Source: Talpa occidentalis (Eukaryota > Chordata > Mammalia > Eulipotyphla > Talpidae). Taken from it: a stretch of DNA of 64,000 nt. Position 1 is the first letter of the stretch, and the number at the start of each line of letters is the position of its first letter. The translations under genes and the position numbers were made by a program. Below are positions 32,963 through 44,411 of this stretch, piece after piece. The DNA lies in contig NW_023601322.1 in the NCBI RefSeq assembly GCF_014898055.3, positions 65,996,740 to 66,060,739 on the forward strand. The letters run 5' to 3'. The notes beneath the pieces are model-generated. The model had not been told where the DNA came from. It was given only the letters and a program-made list of their open reading frames with translations, and made no database searches.

Positions 32963-33039
32963 AGTTCATTCATTTAAGGGCTCAGAGTGCAGGGAACAGC
33001 AAGTCATTCCATTTCTCCGCAGCCATCAGTGAATGAAGA

Positions 33040-33430
33040 TTCCATATTCATTCAATGAGCATGAGACATACCCATAACAGCCAGGCCCGGTATCACCTTA
33101 CCAGAGTGGCAGTCTAATGACAAAGCTAGAGACAGACAGGTTTATAAACAAATAGTTCATTACTGATGGGATATACAGCAAGGAGGAGCTTAGGTTGTCA
33201 TGAGAGAAGACAGAAGGCTAGAAAAAATTTATCTGAGGGTTAGCTGAGTGGAGAGAGGGAAGACCAACATGCCAACTACCAGTATGCTGGAAAAAACAAA
33301 GTAAATGTGAGGAACTGAAAGAAGGAGAAACTGGGGCACGCTGGGTGTGAGGTGAGGAAGTCCACGGGTGGCAGAAGATGAGCCTGGAGAGACTGATGGG
33401 GAGAAGATGGAGAAAGTGATGGAAGCACAG
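33040..33430 (-). repeat. L2 fragment
   Basis: 'ttcattcaatgagcatgaga', 'ccagagtggcagtctaatga', 'gtttataaacaaatagttca' and later 'gatgagcctggagagactga'. Confidence 0.5.
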
Positions 33431-34269
33431 GTGGTGGGGAACTGATAAGGTCAGGCTAGGGAACCTCTATCAACAGGTTTGGGGGAACCAACCCTCACCT
33501 CAAGCAGAGCCACACCTAAGGAAGATGGCCTATAGACATCTGTCAAGCAGTTTGGAAGCAAACAAAACTAGCAGTATGAAAACAATACAATCCAGGTAAA
33601 AGGTAAAGAGTACATTGAGGAGACGGCAGCAGAAGTAAAGAGGAGTGGAGGGATTCAAAAGAGAGAGCACATGTTAGTGACAATGAGCAGGAGTCAACAG
33701 GGAATGCTGAGTGTGGGACTATTTAACAACCAACAGGAAGACCTGGAATGCAGAGAAGTTCATTGTGAACAAGGTGACGCCTGCTGGAGCAAGTTACTGA
33801 ATGCTGCACAGTACACTTGATGCACTCTAAGAAGCAAATGCTGTTTTTCCCACTCACACCAGAAGCTGCAATTCTGTGAAGAAGAGAGATGGGCTCTTAC
33901 CTGGGACCTATCTGGGCCAAAGCCTACTTTCCTCCACCACAACATACTAGAAATATTAACTTTGGGGCAAAATTCACAGATAAGTTTGTCTGACCCCCAC
34001 GGAATTTTTCAACACATGAATTTGTTATCAACATCTTCTCAAAATCTGCTAATTTTAGCAAAGTTTACATACAATCCCAGGTCTCTAGCTTTTCTTGAAA
34101 ACCCAGATTTTCTAGTGCTTTGGGCCCACATTCTCAAGTGCCAATAACTATCTTGATTTGAGAAGCAGCTGCCTCTTAGGAAGTCACAAATTTGCTGGTC
34201 TCCAATAGTTTCCACCCCAAACATCTAACAACCAAACCAGAAATTAAGATGTGTGATCACCTAGAAGAT
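33431..34269. other. unrecognised unique sequence
   Basis: Short frames on both strands (33760-34224) carry no known domain. Confidence 0.4.
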
Positions 34270-34274
34270 GTGTT

Positions 34275-34680
34275 CCTTTAAGACTACAGTCAGTTCTCAA
34301 CTTATAGTTATTGACTTACGATTATTGATGATATGAAAGTGATATGCATTCAATAGAAACTGTACTTGAATTCTGATCATTTCCTGGGCTAGAGACATAC
34401 ATCATGACACTCTCTATATGCTCAGGAGCTCCCATCCTGTTTTTACTTTCAGTACAGTATTCCACAAATTACATGAGATAACTAATATTTCATTACAAAG
34501 GAGGTGCTGTACTAGAAAAATTCTACCCAACTGTTAGCTAATATAGTGTTCAAAACACATTTAAGGTAGGGTAGTTTAAGCTGCTGGTTGGTAGGTGAGG
34601 TGTATTAAATGCATTTTCAATTTATGATATTTTTAATGTATGAAGAGCTTATCAGGACATATAACCCTATGTGAAGTCAT
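34275..34680 (+). repeat. dispersed old repeat, copy 2 (DNA-transposon-like?)
   Basis: Shares with copy 1 (17470-17815): 'gatatgcattcaatagaaac', 'aattctgatcatttcctggg' and 'acaaattacatgagataac'. It extends further 3' to 'ttatcaggacatataaccct'. Confidence 0.6.
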
Positions 34681-35774
34681 TTTTGTCTTGGCAGCAAAAC
34701 AGAGAATACAGTCTTCAATGACAGGAGAACTCTACCTTCCCAAACTTTGTAGACATTTGATTCTCTGACCTCTGAGTACACATTGTTCCTATTTTCTTCT
34801 AATTGGAAGGTGAAGAAGAAGGCTACTTGGATGCTAAAACTTAGGTCCCAGTTGGGGACAACCAAGAAGAACTCCTTCCAACACAGGGCAACCACCAAAA
34901 CAACCTAGTCTCCACCCTGTTCCTAAGTTGTTCATCCACTGTCACAGAGATTCTATGTTTTAATTGAAAAGGCTTTCCAGCAGAACAAGACAGGGAAGAA
35001 GGGATACAAAAGTATATCTGCCCAGCACCACTTGGGAATGAACATAATCCAAGTGAAATAAGAGCCAGCTCAGGTCTGCAATAAAGTGCCCTAAACAGAG
35101 CAGCTGAGCCCTTCTTATTATAGGGCTTCCTCTCCGTAACTGAGATTTGGAACTGAAAACAAATAATGTAATACACGCCCAAATTCCTCTCGAGAAAAAT
35201 CCCAATATGGGGAATGGGAGCCAGGATGCAAAAGGAGAGGTAGGAAAGGTGGGGGTCAGGAAGAGAGATGAAATGCAGAGGGAAATGGTTTGTGGCCTGC
35301 TCTGACAGCAAAAAGGTGGCTATTATTCCAGGCATCCTGGGTTCTCCTGTTCAGAAAGATGGGGAAATGCCTAGCATCTCCAAATACCCTCTAATGAGAG
35401 CATTCGGCTTGCTCACATTTTCCTGGATTCTCTGAAGTCCACAAAGGACCAGCTCATGCATATGGGAGAAAGAGCCCTGCCTTCCAGCCTTCAGGAGCAC
35501 CAACCATATACACACTTCCTAAGCTGCAATTCCAATTGAATTCTAGTAGTTCTCTGAAGAATTCTGTTTTTAAAGGAGTAGGCCTGGGGTACATTGGGGT
35601 TATGTGATAAGCTACCACAGACAAGTTCCCACTGCTCACAAAGTTTACAGCCAAGAAAGGGATCAAGCAGTAACAAATCATGGCAAACATACATGCATGC
35701 ATTATTCAAAACAGAATGGTGTACTCTAGAGGGCAGAAACAGTCCTGGGTATGCATATAATAAGGTTATCAAGC
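34681..35774. other. unrecognised unique sequence
   Basis: A minus-strand 164-codon frame (34841-35335) has no domain I recognise and is probably chance. Confidence 0.4.
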
Positions 35775-35940
35775 ATGATCAGGATGGTCAGGGAAGGAAG
35801 GAAGGCTTCCCAGGGTAGGAGTTGGCTTGTTGAGTTTGGGGCAGGAAAAGCATTTTAGCAGAAGGAACAGCAGGTCCCAAAATCCTAAAGAAATAGAGAG
35901 CATGGCATGTTCTAGAACCTGAGATGCATCTCCTGCAGCC
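35775..35940 (-). repeat. L2 fragment
   Basis: 'aggatggtcagggaaggaag', 'gcattttagcagaaggaac' and 'agcaggtcccaaaatcctaa' are typical of the reverse L2 3' part. Confidence 0.65.
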
Positions 35941-37029
35941 GGGTATGGATTGCAGGGGCCAGGCTCTGCATCTGGTAAGTTCCTCCCTGCCTGTAATGGC
36001 TGTTTTAATCACCCCCCAGACTACAGGCAGGTAAGTTTTTCTTCAGTGACCTTCCTTCAGCTTCCAATACAATTCTCAGCACTTGGTAATGACAGACTGA
36101 ATGAGTATAAGACAGGAAAAGACCTCATGGAGGACCCATAAGCAAGGTTTCTCATAAATCTGTGAATTAAATACACAGAACCAGTAAGGAGCAGGAGCAA
36201 ACTGGCAAAGTAACTTTAACCTCCGTGCTTCCAAACCCCAGAGACCATCTTCTGCAAACAGATTCTTTACCCTCTCTGGTTCCAAAACTTTGAGCCCCTA
36301 CGGGCATCCTTATGGCTCTTCCGCACCTGCACTCAGAGGACAGGCTCCCCAGCATCTGGCAATGATGACAGTGTGCCTGCAGCTGTGCAAGCTTGCACAG
36401 GTACAGGCGGGTGCCTTGCTGTGCCTGCTATTCTGTTTCCTCTTAAGCTTTGGTTTGGTTCCAGTGTGATTGATTTGAAGGACCTGAAGCAAAGATGGGT
36501 GGGCTCTGGGAAGATGTGTGGGGGAGAACAGGCAGGAGGCAGGAGCTCCACAGACAGGGGTGGCAGGATTCCCCAGAGACACTAACTCATGAACAAATTA
36601 GAAGCTGCCTGGGCAGTAACAGAGGCCTCTGTTCTTTCCAGGGTGTGACGCTGTCAGCTCCAATCACAACACTAGATGAAGAAACAAGACATGTCCCCAC
36701 CAACCTCTCTGGGAGGCCAAGTCTAGGTTTTAGAAATTAACCAAGCATTATTTCAAATTATTTCAGAATTTTTAAATGATCATTTGTGATACTTCCAAAT
36801 TCCTGCAAAAAGTATCTTGAACATAATATCCTCTTCAATTTGTGAAAGAGATTTCATTCCAATCTGGCAACCATTCTCAGAGGTGCTTCAGGCATTGGTC
36901 ATCTCTTAAGTGTGCTTTCAGTTCACGAAGCTCCCCTGTTATCATCTCTCAAGGGACTTCCCACTGCATCTAGAATTATATTGAAAAGCCACACCACAGG
37001 CTGAGCCCTGCCTAAGGCATCAACCGCCC
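35941..37029. other. unrecognised unique sequence
   Basis: Overlapping short frames on both strands at 36310-36740, without known domains. Includes the palindrome at 36383-36400. Confidence 0.4.
36383..36400. repeat. 18-bp perfect palindrome
   Basis: ctgtgcaagcttgcacag reads the same on both strands. Confidence 0.95.
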
Positions 37030-37480
37030 TGTTCACTCTTCTTGAGTCACAAACACCAAACACTTCTCAGCCTCCAGGCCTCTGCACATACCACTGCCTC
37101 AAAAGGGAATTCTAGCACCTCCTCAACACACCGATCCCTCCACTGGAACTTTCTCACCCTTTGGGTCTCAAATATCACCACCTTAAAGAAAGATCTTCCT
37201 TAGTCACCATATCAGAAGTAACACTGTTCCCATTCTGTCTTACGTCAAGCCTATTTTCTTCATTTTTTAGAGCACATACATGTCCAACCGGGAATTCTCT
37301 TCAGTCCCACACTGCATTTCTCACTTTTCTGTAATTTGTTTATTTATCATCAGGTTCTCCGGTAGACTGTGCGCTCTGAGAGGAAGAAGGGTACACGTAC
37401 ATTGATGACAACATTGTTCTATCACCAGCACAGTGCTAGGCATGTCTGGAAGGGCTGACCGATCAATGGATGAAAACTGC
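37030..37480 (+). repeat. L2 3' region
   Basis: 'ccaggcctctgcacatacca', 'cctccactggaactttctca', 'tgtgcgctctgagaggaaga' and 'ccagcacagtgctaggcatg' follow forward L2 order. Confidence 0.75.
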
Positions 37481-38499
37481 ACTCATGCAAGGAAATCATG
37501 AAAGGCTGGGAACCATCCTTGATCAAAATATACAGTATGTGTCTTCAACTAAACTGGATCAAAAATGAAAACTAATAATAAAGAACCTGATTACAATAAG
37601 GAAAACTGAATATGGACTGTATGTTAAAGAAGAGCAATGATACCTCTATTCAATGTCCTGAGTTTGATCATTTTACCACCCTTAGCAGAATACAAGGATG
37701 CATGCTGAAGTACTTGAGGAGGGAAATGTAATGATGTCTGCAATTTACTTTCAAATCAGCAAAATATATATGCATGTCTACACAATTCCATATATGTGTC
37801 TACACACACCCACATATAGCATTGTTCCATTCTTACAATTTTTCTGTAGGGTCTATATTTTTTTAAAGTAAAAACTTTGGTGGGGGGGTAGAAGAGAGGG
37901 AGGGAGGGAGGGAGGGAGGGAGGGAAAGACAGAAGATTGATAAACAGATGGATGAGTTCTATTCTTTTTTGGTTGAAGTGATTTAGCCAAGATCATATGG
38001 ATGACAGCCTCTTGCAGAGTAAAGATTATGATCAAAATTGCCAAATTTCCAGACTTTTTGAATTTCCACTGTATAAAACAATTCATGTGGATTCACAACA
38101 ATCTCAACCAGGTCAACTCTCAGGGCCCTGAACTGAATTACCAGTTGGACATGCATCAGTTTAAAAAATCAAAACAATATTCAGTGATTTTAATCTGGGA
38201 CTCAAGCTTCTAGGCATTTTACCTTATAAAATAAAAGCCTTCTCATTTGCATACATCTAGCCCTGAGACAAACATTCAACTATCAGTCTTTTCTACCTGC
38301 CACCCAGACTAGGTGAATTATACTTATTAGATAATGATAGTAAGGAGCCAGAGAACTGGGGGAGTGGGGAACAGATTCAACCTAGCACTAAAGCTTTAAT
38401 TTTCTATTTTTATTAAAATTCTTAAGTTTAAGCCTTCCTTTTTCATTTCAGCCTAGTTAAACTCCTATCCTATTCAGACTCCAAGTTCCAGCATACACT
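37481..38499. other. unrecognised, with a (GGGA)n tract
   Basis: Holds (GGGA)n at 37897-37925. Otherwise no gene or repeat recognised. Confidence 0.45.
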
Positions 38500-38725
38500 C
38501 TTCTTCCAGGAAGCCTTCCCTGACTTTTCCCAGATAGTTGAGGAACTCTTATCTGGGTTCCCACAATCTTTTTCTTTCCCTATTAAAAATTAAACCTCAC
38601 CATACTAATTCTTATTCACTGCATGCTTGTTAGTCTTCATCACTGACACAGTCCATGAGGACAAGAGCTGCGATGTCACTGCTGAGCCTGTGCCCAACCC
38701 ACAGAGAACACTTGATAAGCCACTA
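38500..38725 (+). repeat. L2 3' end
   Basis: 'ttccaggaagccttccctga' just upstream, then 'agtccatgaggacaagagct' and 'cccaacccacagagaacact'. Confidence 0.7.
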
Positions 38726-39319
38726 TGCTGAATTTCTCTGTAACAGTTGGTCCAATCTCATTCCCTACAGAGCTTAGATGACTCATGGAGGGCAAGCTGA
38801 GGCCAGCTCTCTCTACCGAAGCAGCTCTCGTGAAACTTTCTTGTGCCTGTTGTTTCAGGTGTCCTGTATCACATCCCCTTTGGGACAGGAAGTGTCCTGT
38901 GTCACTGTTTTCTTCTCTTGTTCTGATATGAAAGGCTGAACTAGGGAGTTCCTGAGTGAAGATCAGGGGGCCTGGGTCCAGTTACCCACCACCTGCCAGA
39001 AAAGCGACTTGACCAGACTGCCAAGCGAGGAACAACACACACTTTATTAAATAATAACAACATAATACGCACTGCTCACTCCATCCACTCATTTCAGCTC
39101 AGGGATCAGCTTAAAGTCTCACCAGGGTGGGACAAACACAATGGGCTTCACAGGTGGCAGGAGGGGCAAGAGATATGCAGGATGCAAATTCTTTGGATTC
39201 AGTGGATTTGACTGTGGCATGGTGTTTTGCTTACTTTATCTCTTCCCAAGAAGATTCCAAACAGATACTGTACCCTACTGGTATCCATGACGGTAATGCC
39301 AAGTCAGCATGGTAGGGAA
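38726..39319. other. unrecognised unique sequence
   Basis: No gene or repeat recognised. Confidence 0.4.
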
Positions 39320-39500
39320 AACATTGGTTTAACAGTCAGATGGTCCAGGTTGAATTCCCAGTTCCTCCCCTCTGTGGGCCTGTGAGTTTGGTGGGTATTT
39401 AACCTCTTAGAACCACAGTTCCATTTTCTATGAATGGCTGTCGACATCTTCCTCGTGGGACTGTGAGTAGCACCGAAGAAGATAATCTAGATAACCAAGC
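39320..39500 (+). repeat. MIR fragment
   Basis: 'gtttaacagtcagatggtcc', 'aggttgaattcccagttcct', 'ttaacctcttagaaccacag' and 'ttttctatgaatggctg'. Confidence 0.65.
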
Positions 39501-40099
39501 ATGTTGTAAAGGATGTATTTTACATAGCAGATCGTAATATAAAACCGCGATAGGGAATCAGGAAAATGAATTCCTTGCAAAAAGCAGAAACCAAGACTAT
39601 GACGGGGGTTTTGCCAGGTTACTGACTTGACCAGAAGAGACAGCACACAAATACCTGCTAGAAGTTCATAGTGAACTCAGTCAAGGATATGAAACTTGCT
39701 GGGGGACAAATGGATACACAGAGTAGGCACAGAGGCTACCTATCTTTTTCTTGTTCACTCTCCACTCCTGGGTCAGGTTTTCCCAAGCCTAGCGGGTGAC
39801 ATGGGCCCTGTCAGAGTTGCAAAGACTGCTGTCTTTTGTACATCACTGTTACATACGTAAGTACATGTAAGTGTACATACACATGTGTATATATACATGT
39901 GTATGCATGTATATACCAGTAACCCAGAAGAATTTAGTCCAAAATTTCATATATTTTTGCCAACCTGGGCATCTCCTGGTCTGTGGACTCAGTATCTAGC
40001 ATATCATCATCCAGGAGGTGGGAGGCAGAGTCAGTGCCTAAGTTTCTGGATAATACCTTTGTCCCCAGTGTCCACACATCCCTGAAAGCCCATCTCCTG
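39501..40099. other. unrecognised, with alternating purine-pyrimidine tract
   Basis: 39851-39915 is a run of TG/CA and TA steps ('gtacatacacatgtgtatat'). No gene recognised. Confidence 0.45.
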
Positions 40100-40880
40100 T
40101 GAGATCTGCGTCCACCAAGTCCTGCTCATAACATCTTCAAATTTTTCTGTGATCCTTCCCTCTTAGCCATATCACCTTAGTCTATTAGCACTCTCATTGT
40201 GTCTCACCAAGACTAGAGCCAGTCTCCCAGTGGTCCTCCTTGCTATGGCATGCTACTGCCCACACATCCCAAGATCAGTTCTCCACTCTTCTGTCAGGAA
40301 AGTCCATCTAAAATGCTCACAGATCACAGAACTCCTTTCCTAGGATCCTGCAGTGGCCCCATGGCTTATGGGAGACTGGCTCCTCCCCAATCTCCCAGAA
40401 AAGCACATGAGTCTATCTCATTCTTATGCTTTAGCCTCCACATTGTATCTCCCCCTCCCTTCCATACCATGCCCTCCCACCATACCCTTTCCCCCCATCT
40501 TATCAATCTGCTTATAGTTTCCCTTCTCATTCTCCACTGTCTCCCCCACCCATCCCCTCCAGGATCTTACTAACTACTTCCTACTTCCTAGACAGCCCTT
40601 CTCATCTCTGGCTCTTATTATTCTTTAAGACTCACTCAGACATCCCTTCCTTCAGGATGGTTTCTCTGAAGCCTCAGTTTGTGCTGAGAACCTTACCTTT
40701 GGTCCCTAGTCTCCAGCTTAACTAGTTTAAAATGGAATTATGTGACATGAGCCAGACTCCCAACTAGATGTACCTTCCTCCACATTTTGGGCGGGTTTGA
40801 TCCTGTTCTGCTCCCCAATACCTAGCACAAAGACTGACTATTGTAGATGATCAATAAAGGCTTGCTGAACTGAAAATGAA
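40100..40880 (+). repeat. L2, about 780 bp
   Basis: 'ctagagccagtctcccagtg', 'atcctgcagtggccccatgg', 'tctatctcattcttatgctt', 'ctcactcagacatcccttcc' and the 3' end 'cctagcacaaagactgacta..tcaataaaggcttgctgaa'. Confidence 0.8.
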
Positions 40881-41254
40881 TTTCAAATCTCCAAAGATAA
40901 ATGCAATGGGAAGTTCAGCTTGACAGGCCTCTACACTGAAGAAAAGAAAAAACAAACCATCTCCAAGCTCCAACAGAGCCCACCTCCAACAGAGGCCACA
41001 CTTAGCCCTTAGAGGTCCTAGATCTAGATGCTCACAGCAAAAGGATGTCCAAGGAAAGAAATAGGTAGAACTACTCAATCCTAAAGCTATCTTAAGCCTG
41101 GTCAACTGTCCCAGTCAACCCAGCCTCCAGACTATCCATCTCAAAATGGGATTTACACATCTCTGAAAGCATGTGCTTATGGTAGAGAATGCACAAAACT
41201 ACAGGGCAAAAAAGGGACACTCTCCTGGAGAATCTATTTAAGTCTTCTTCTAAA
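40881..41254. other. unrecognised unique sequence
   Basis: No gene or repeat recognised. Confidence 0.4.
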
Positions 41255-41460
41255 CAGCTAGTTCATTGTGTACTTACTATATTCCAGGCTCATTTACTCT
41301 TCAAAATGGCCCCATTAAGTGAGCACTATTAGTTGTTCACATTTTCTGGTGCAAAAAACTGAGGCCCAGAAAGGTGAAATAAGTGATTTAAGTCTGTAAA
41401 AACAGTAAGTGGTACAGAAATCAGACTTGGGTATCTAGTACCGTAGTCGGCTTTTAAACA
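41255..41460 (-). repeat. MIR
   Basis: 'gtgtacttactatattccag', 'gtgagcactattagttgttc', 'aaaactgaggcccagaaagg' and 'aaatcagacttgggtatcta'. Confidence 0.75.
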
Positions 41461-41569
41461 TTGTATTATGCAGTCTTTCTTAAAAATTACTTTAAAGGAA
41501 AGTTATGTTATGGAGCTAGCTGCACATTTTATATCTTTTTTTTTTTTTTTTTAAGATAAAATACAAGAC

Positions 41570-42010
41570 TTCAATGTTTGGGCCTTGCTTACCTCTCTAA
41601 GCTCACTTCTTCACCCCTATGTCTACTCTAGTCACTCTGGCCTCTTCTCAGTTTCTGGAAGATGCCAAGCTCATTTCTGCCAAGGCCTCTCCACACATGC
41701 TGACCCTCTGTTGGGAATGCATAGCAGATTCTGCCTGCTCTCCACCTGCCAACTTCCTTCATATCTGGGATCAAACATCACCATTTCAGATAATGACCCT
41801 CTGCAGATCTCCTCATGCTTCTCCATGGCAGGACTCTGGCCATTTCCTCTGCAATAGGGGTCTCATGGAATGTCTACATGGTTATTTCTATATCTTGACA
41901 GTCTCCCCACCACTACCACCATCAGAAATAGGAGGGGAGGGATCTTTCTATTTTGTTCACCCGGCACCTGGCAAGGAAGTACTAAGCAAATGCTTACTAA
42001 ATGAAAAAAC
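41570..42010 (+). repeat. L2 3' region
   Basis: 'agctcatttctgccaaggcc', 'tgggatcaaacatcaccatt' and the end 'ggcacctggcaaggaagtac..aatgcttactaaatga'. The 183-codon frame from 41619 runs through this repeat and is not a gene. Confidence 0.7.
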
Positions 42011-43639
42011 AAACAAAAAAAAAAACCTAACTAATCAAAGAAAGGGAAAGATTGCTACTTTAGGTTTCTCAACACTGGGACATACACATTCACTGAAAGG
42101 AATGGTACTTTGGTGGAAAACTTTGAGACCAAATTTCAGGATTATGAATGCATATTTTGGGAGAAAGTGACATACAGACAACTAACCAACTCATCTGTTA
42201 TGGTGGTGAGTGCAAACATGAACTTTGCCTTCTAAAGAGGCAGTCCTTGCAGAGGACCATGAAACTGCCCAGGCCTCCAAAATGACCTTGTGTAGCCCCA
42301 AGAAAGGCCAGACAGGCTAGCAATCCCCCATCACTGCCTGAAACTTTTAACCCAGTTTACAATGCTGGGAAGTGCCTAGAATCCCTACAGCAACTCCTGG
42401 GGGGATGATTACAGAATTACCATTACCCTCAGATGTTAAGAGTCTGTGCGATCCAGACTCAAGGCTGCAGTTCCCTATGCAATAGGAAGGTCATGGTGAC
42501 ATCTGGATGTTGCTCACTCCTGGAGAAGGGGGAGCTCAAGCCTCAAACCCAGGTTAACCTTTGTGGGATATAATGGACATACCTGAAGCTTCTCCACCTA
42601 GCCTTAGAAAAATGTTTAGGAAGAACAGCAAATGGTAAGGGGGTGGGGTGGAGATGGTTATTACAACAACAACTAGAGCCACAGGAGAGGAACAGGTCTC
42701 TGCCATTACTCCCAGCAGGTCACTATCATGAAAGAGAAGTAATACCATTTCAAAAGAACCAAACAGGAAGGAAGGGCATGGGATGGGGTAGGATAAAGGA
42801 GATCAGAACGGGTTCAGAATAGGTTCCCCCAAAATTCTCTTTTTAAAAAACATTCTTCAGTGTTTTTCCTGGTGTACTTTTTTTTTTGGGGGGGGGGGAG
42901 GTCAGGGAGGAATAGGTCTTTCTCTGCTTCTCTCTCCCTTTCTTTATCCTCTTTTCTTTTTGGCTCTCTAACCAAGCTTCCTACACCTTCTGGGTTCCAA
43001 GAGCATCCTGAGAATATTTACTAACAGGAAGTCAGGCAAGGAGGGAATTGACAGAGTCATTAGGTGACATAAGCCTGCTGACAAGCTGCCAACTCAGCCT
43101 ATTGAAGATATAGCTGAAAAGCCAGCATTTCATTCAAACTAGGTCACCTCCAAGGGCTGTGGATGTCAGAATGGGAACTCTCCACAGACTGAGAATTGAA
43201 GAGCCAAGAGGTTAGTGGTTTTCCTTGGGGACCAGCCGAGGTCAAGAGGACAAGGGAAAAATGAAGACTCAAAGGGGAATCTGTGAGAATGGATAACACA
43301 AAAGAACCAGAGGGAGTCACCCAGGGACAAGTAGGTTTGCAAAAGCTAGGGGTAGAGATTCAGCTGCCAAGGTCTGAGAAGGCTACTTATAAGGAATTTG
43401 ACAACCTATATTCATCTATAGAGTTCTTTTTGTTTGTAAGTCCTCTCTTCATTAAACTACAAATTTTCTCTCAAAGTGTCAGTTCCTTAAGGGGGATTGT
43501 GTATATTCTGTCAGTGTTTTCCATTTCACCAAGCACCACTCCATACCCAAAGTCTAGTCTTTAATAAGTCTAACGATTATGTGATTCTGGGGAAAAAAGA
43601 AAAAGAAGGGAAAAAAAAAATATATATATATAGTGAAAT
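42011..43639. other. unrecognised; T10G11 tract
   Basis: Adjacent T and G homopolymers lie at 42878-42898, and an A run then (TA)n at 43611-43632. No gene or dispersed repeat recognised. Confidence 0.4.
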
Positions 43640-43905
43640 TGTGAAATTGAGCATATGGGCTCTAGAGTTAGTTACATTTGCATTTGATACCCTGCTCCCT
43701 TTCTTGTTACCTGTGTCCCTGTAAGTCACTTTTCCATGCTGTTGATGCTTCAGGCTCCTCATTAATAAAATAAGTACAACAGCATTGCCCAAACTCATGT
43801 GGTTCCTATGAGGGTGAAGTAAGGTATTACATATGAAGCACTAAATGGTGTGTCTGGCACAAAGTAAACATTCAATAGCCCTATGTTATTGTTGTTATAT
43901 TTCAA
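43640..43905 (+). repeat. MIR, near full length
   Basis: 'gagcatatgggctctagagt', 'ggctcctcattaataaaata', 'gttcctatgagggtgaagta', 'agcactaaatggtgtgtctg' and 'gcacaaagtaaacattcaat'. Confidence 0.8.
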
Positions 43906-44083
43906 TTACTATTATTACTGTTAAACATGATAGACCACCCCCTGGCTTTTGGTTTCTCTGAGATCTTCCAGGTATGTCTGGTTTTTGTTTTTAACACCTA
44001 AAAAGCATGCATTCAAGGCTTCATGACAGGTTTAGGATGAGAGAAGCCACAGGTAAATAGTGTTCAGTTAAAAACCGGCTCCC

Positions 44084-44397
44084 GGGCCTCCCCGGTGGCG
44101 CAGCGGTTGAGCGCTGGGTTGCGAAGCTGCCCGCGGCCTCTGCGGCGCCAGTTCGATCCCCGGCTGCTCCCCGGCCACCAGAGGAGGGTCCCACATGGCG
44201 TGCAGACCTCTCCTGCTGCCTGCTGCTCCCCTCAGCAGTGTACTTCGGTCCTTCTGCCTGCTCTGCTCCCCACTCTGGCTCTGGTGGATTCTCTCACCCT
44301 CCCGCGCTTCTGACTGTACCCAGTGCATGTATAAACAAAACAAACAAACAAATAAATAAATAAACATGCCTCTATTAAAAAAAAAAAAAAAAACAAC
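44084..44397 (+). mobile_element. chimeric SINE, type I, long-linker form
   Basis: Well-preserved: A box TGGCGCAGCGG, B box 'agttcgatccccgg', long linker 'ctgctccccggccaccagag', R-U5-like tail, and 3' end 'aaacatgcctctattaaaa' in place of the usual TCTTT end. Flanks aaaaccggctccc (44071-44083) and aaaaaacggctccc (44398-44411) form a TSD with one indel. High GC and CpG in the head suggest a young copy. Confidence 0.93.
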
Positions 44398-44411
44398 AAA
44401 AAACGGCTCCC

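Noticed and set aside
34841..35335. 164-codon minus frame as a gene
   Set aside because: No recognisable domain, no promoter or splice context, with overlapping frames of similar length nearby; likely chance.
41619..42170. 183-codon plus frame
   Set aside because: Runs through an L2 3' region and an A-rich stretch; no domain.
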